Shown in pieces: positions 31,807-32,238 of a DNA stretch of 32,238 bases. The notes under the pieces are model-generated. The model was not told the DNA's origin. It ran no database searches and worked only from the letters and a program-made list of their open reading frames with translations. The DNA lies in the NCBI GenBank assembly GCA_017463615.1, contig JAFTOU010000055.1, positions 1 to 32,238 of the forward strand. Reading direction: 5' to 3'. Both the position numbers and the translations under genes were made by a program. The DNA is from Alistipes sp. (GTDB lineage Bacteria > Bacteroidota > Bacteroidia > Bacteroidales > Rikenellaceae). Each line of letters opens with the position of its first letter. Positions within the stretch are counted from its first letter, which is position 1.

Positions 31807-31844
31807 GAACAATATCTATCTCTATTGTTCAGGGTGCAAAAATA
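31807..31844 (-). promoter_or_regulatory. -7 element and GAACAATA palindrome upstream of the DUF2795-like gene
   Basis: TATTTTTG on the minus strand (31837-31844) fits TAnnTTTG, with a weak TTG at 31863-31865. Directly downstream, where transcription should start, is a perfect inverted repeat GAACAATA-N8-TATTGTTC (31807-31830), a good candidate operator or 5' hairpin. Confidence 0.5.
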
Positions 31845-31942
31845 TAAAAAAAATATAATTTACAATATATTTCAGAAATATTTTGTTGTAAAAAGCTGTT
31901 GGCTATTCAGAGGAATTTTTTATTAAGGGTCATTAAAGAATA

Positions 31943-32107
31943 TTAAGGGTTATTAATGGTCGTGTTCCGCGACGCTACGCAGTACAGAAAAATTTGCGCT
32001 GCCGTAGGCAATCATTAATAACCTTTAATAGCCCTTAATAACCTTTAACTGTTGCGCCACGGATTGCACCGTCGGCATAATCTGGACAGCGGGCAGTACT
32101 GCGTAGC
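31943..32107. repeat. Nested inverted repeats between the DUF2795-like and adenosyltransferase genes
   Basis: TTAAGGGTTATTAATG (31943-31958) pairs with CATTAATAACCTTTAA (32013-32028) in 15 of 16 positions, and GCTACGCAGTAC (31974-31985) pairs perfectly with GTACTGCGTAGC (32096-32107). The pairs interlock rather than nest cleanly, so only one can form at a time. ATTAAGGG/CCTTTAAT-type units recur several times around them. No gene is seen in 31845-32112. Confidence 0.65.
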
Positions 32108-32112
32108 CGATA

Positions 32113-32238
32113 CTATGGCTCCCAGAGGAACTCCTGTTCGCCGAGGCGGTCGCACAGCACGCGGCCGAGGGCGTAGAAGTAGTCGGAGAGGCGGTTGAGC
32201 AGCAGCATAGAGTTGTTATCCACGCCGAACTGTTCGGC
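32113..32238 (-). CDS. Cob(I)alamin adenosyltransferase, PduO type (3' end only)
   Basis: The last 41 codons of a gene that begins beyond the window edge. The peptide ends with LLLNRLSDYFYALGR (residues 12-26 of the fragment) and LGEQEFLWEP before a TAG. LNRLSDYFF.LAR is the C-terminal signature of PduO-type ATP:cob(I)alamin adenosyltransferases, which make adenosylcobalamin. The fragment is in frame to the edge. The rest of the protein cannot be judged. Confidence 0.82.
   Translation of the reverse strand, partial: AEQFGVDNNSMLLLNRLSDYFYALGRVLCDRLGEQEFLWEP

Overview
The window reads as a chromosome segment of a gut-type Bacteroidota (order Bacteroidales). The grounds are promoters of the TTTG-N19-21-TAnnTTTG type, no recognisable Shine-Dalgarno sites, a long NusB, a YajC/TSCPD pair, and a DUF2795-like protein typical of the group. 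I cannot fix the genus; an Alistipes/Rikenellaceae-like organism is only a guess. No rRNA, tRNA or CRISPR array is visible.

Left chromosomal part, 1 to about 18,400. Genes are mostly on the minus strand. After a secreted protein of unknown role comes a tight four-gene operon read right to left: a membrane steroid 5-alpha-reductase homologue (5349-4579), a flavin-dependent Old Yellow Enzyme family reductase (4566-3328), a short-chain dehydrogenase (3326-2520) and a surface-type lipoprotein (2509-980), closed by a strong terminator. The three enzymes are what is needed to reduce a 3-oxo-delta4 steroid or bile acid at C4-C5 in alpha or beta configuration and then act on the C3 ketone. Upstream lie housekeeping genes: yitT-like, miaB and ychF; an MFS transporter; nusB-yajC-TSCPD; an rRNA methyltransferase with a secreted nuclease; fabG; the divergent glyA-DUF2461 pair; and glsA.

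Mobile element, about 18,405 to 31,567 (about 13.1 kb). The DNA becomes more AT-rich. The element is bounded by an imperfect 22-bp direct repeat (2 mismatches) that corresponds to the 3' end of the DUF2795-like gene at the right end. GGGCAGT repeats spaced 11 bp apart lie just inside both ends and look like integrase arm sites. Minus-strand cargo is a complete type I restriction-modification operon (hsdM-hsdS-hsdR), an unknown 269-residue protein, and a 543-residue protein carrying the three palm motifs of an A-family (PolI/T7-like) polymerase. Plus-strand genes are two unknown small proteins, a serine recombinase with an overlapping 53-residue membrane protein, and an excisionase-like HTH protein translationally coupled to a tyrosine integrase. 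No relaxase or conjugation gene is visible, so it is probably a non-self-transmissible integrative element or genomic island.

The hsdS gene holds two simple repeats in functionally decisive places: a G9 tract between the two target-recognition halves, where loss or gain of one G ends the protein within a few codons, and three 12-bp units encoding the LQAE spacer. Both are known routes to switching type I specificity.

Right flank: the DUF2795-like gene with a palindrome at its promoter, a block of nested inverted repeats, and the 3' end of a PduO-type cobalamin adenosyltransferase gene that runs off the window.
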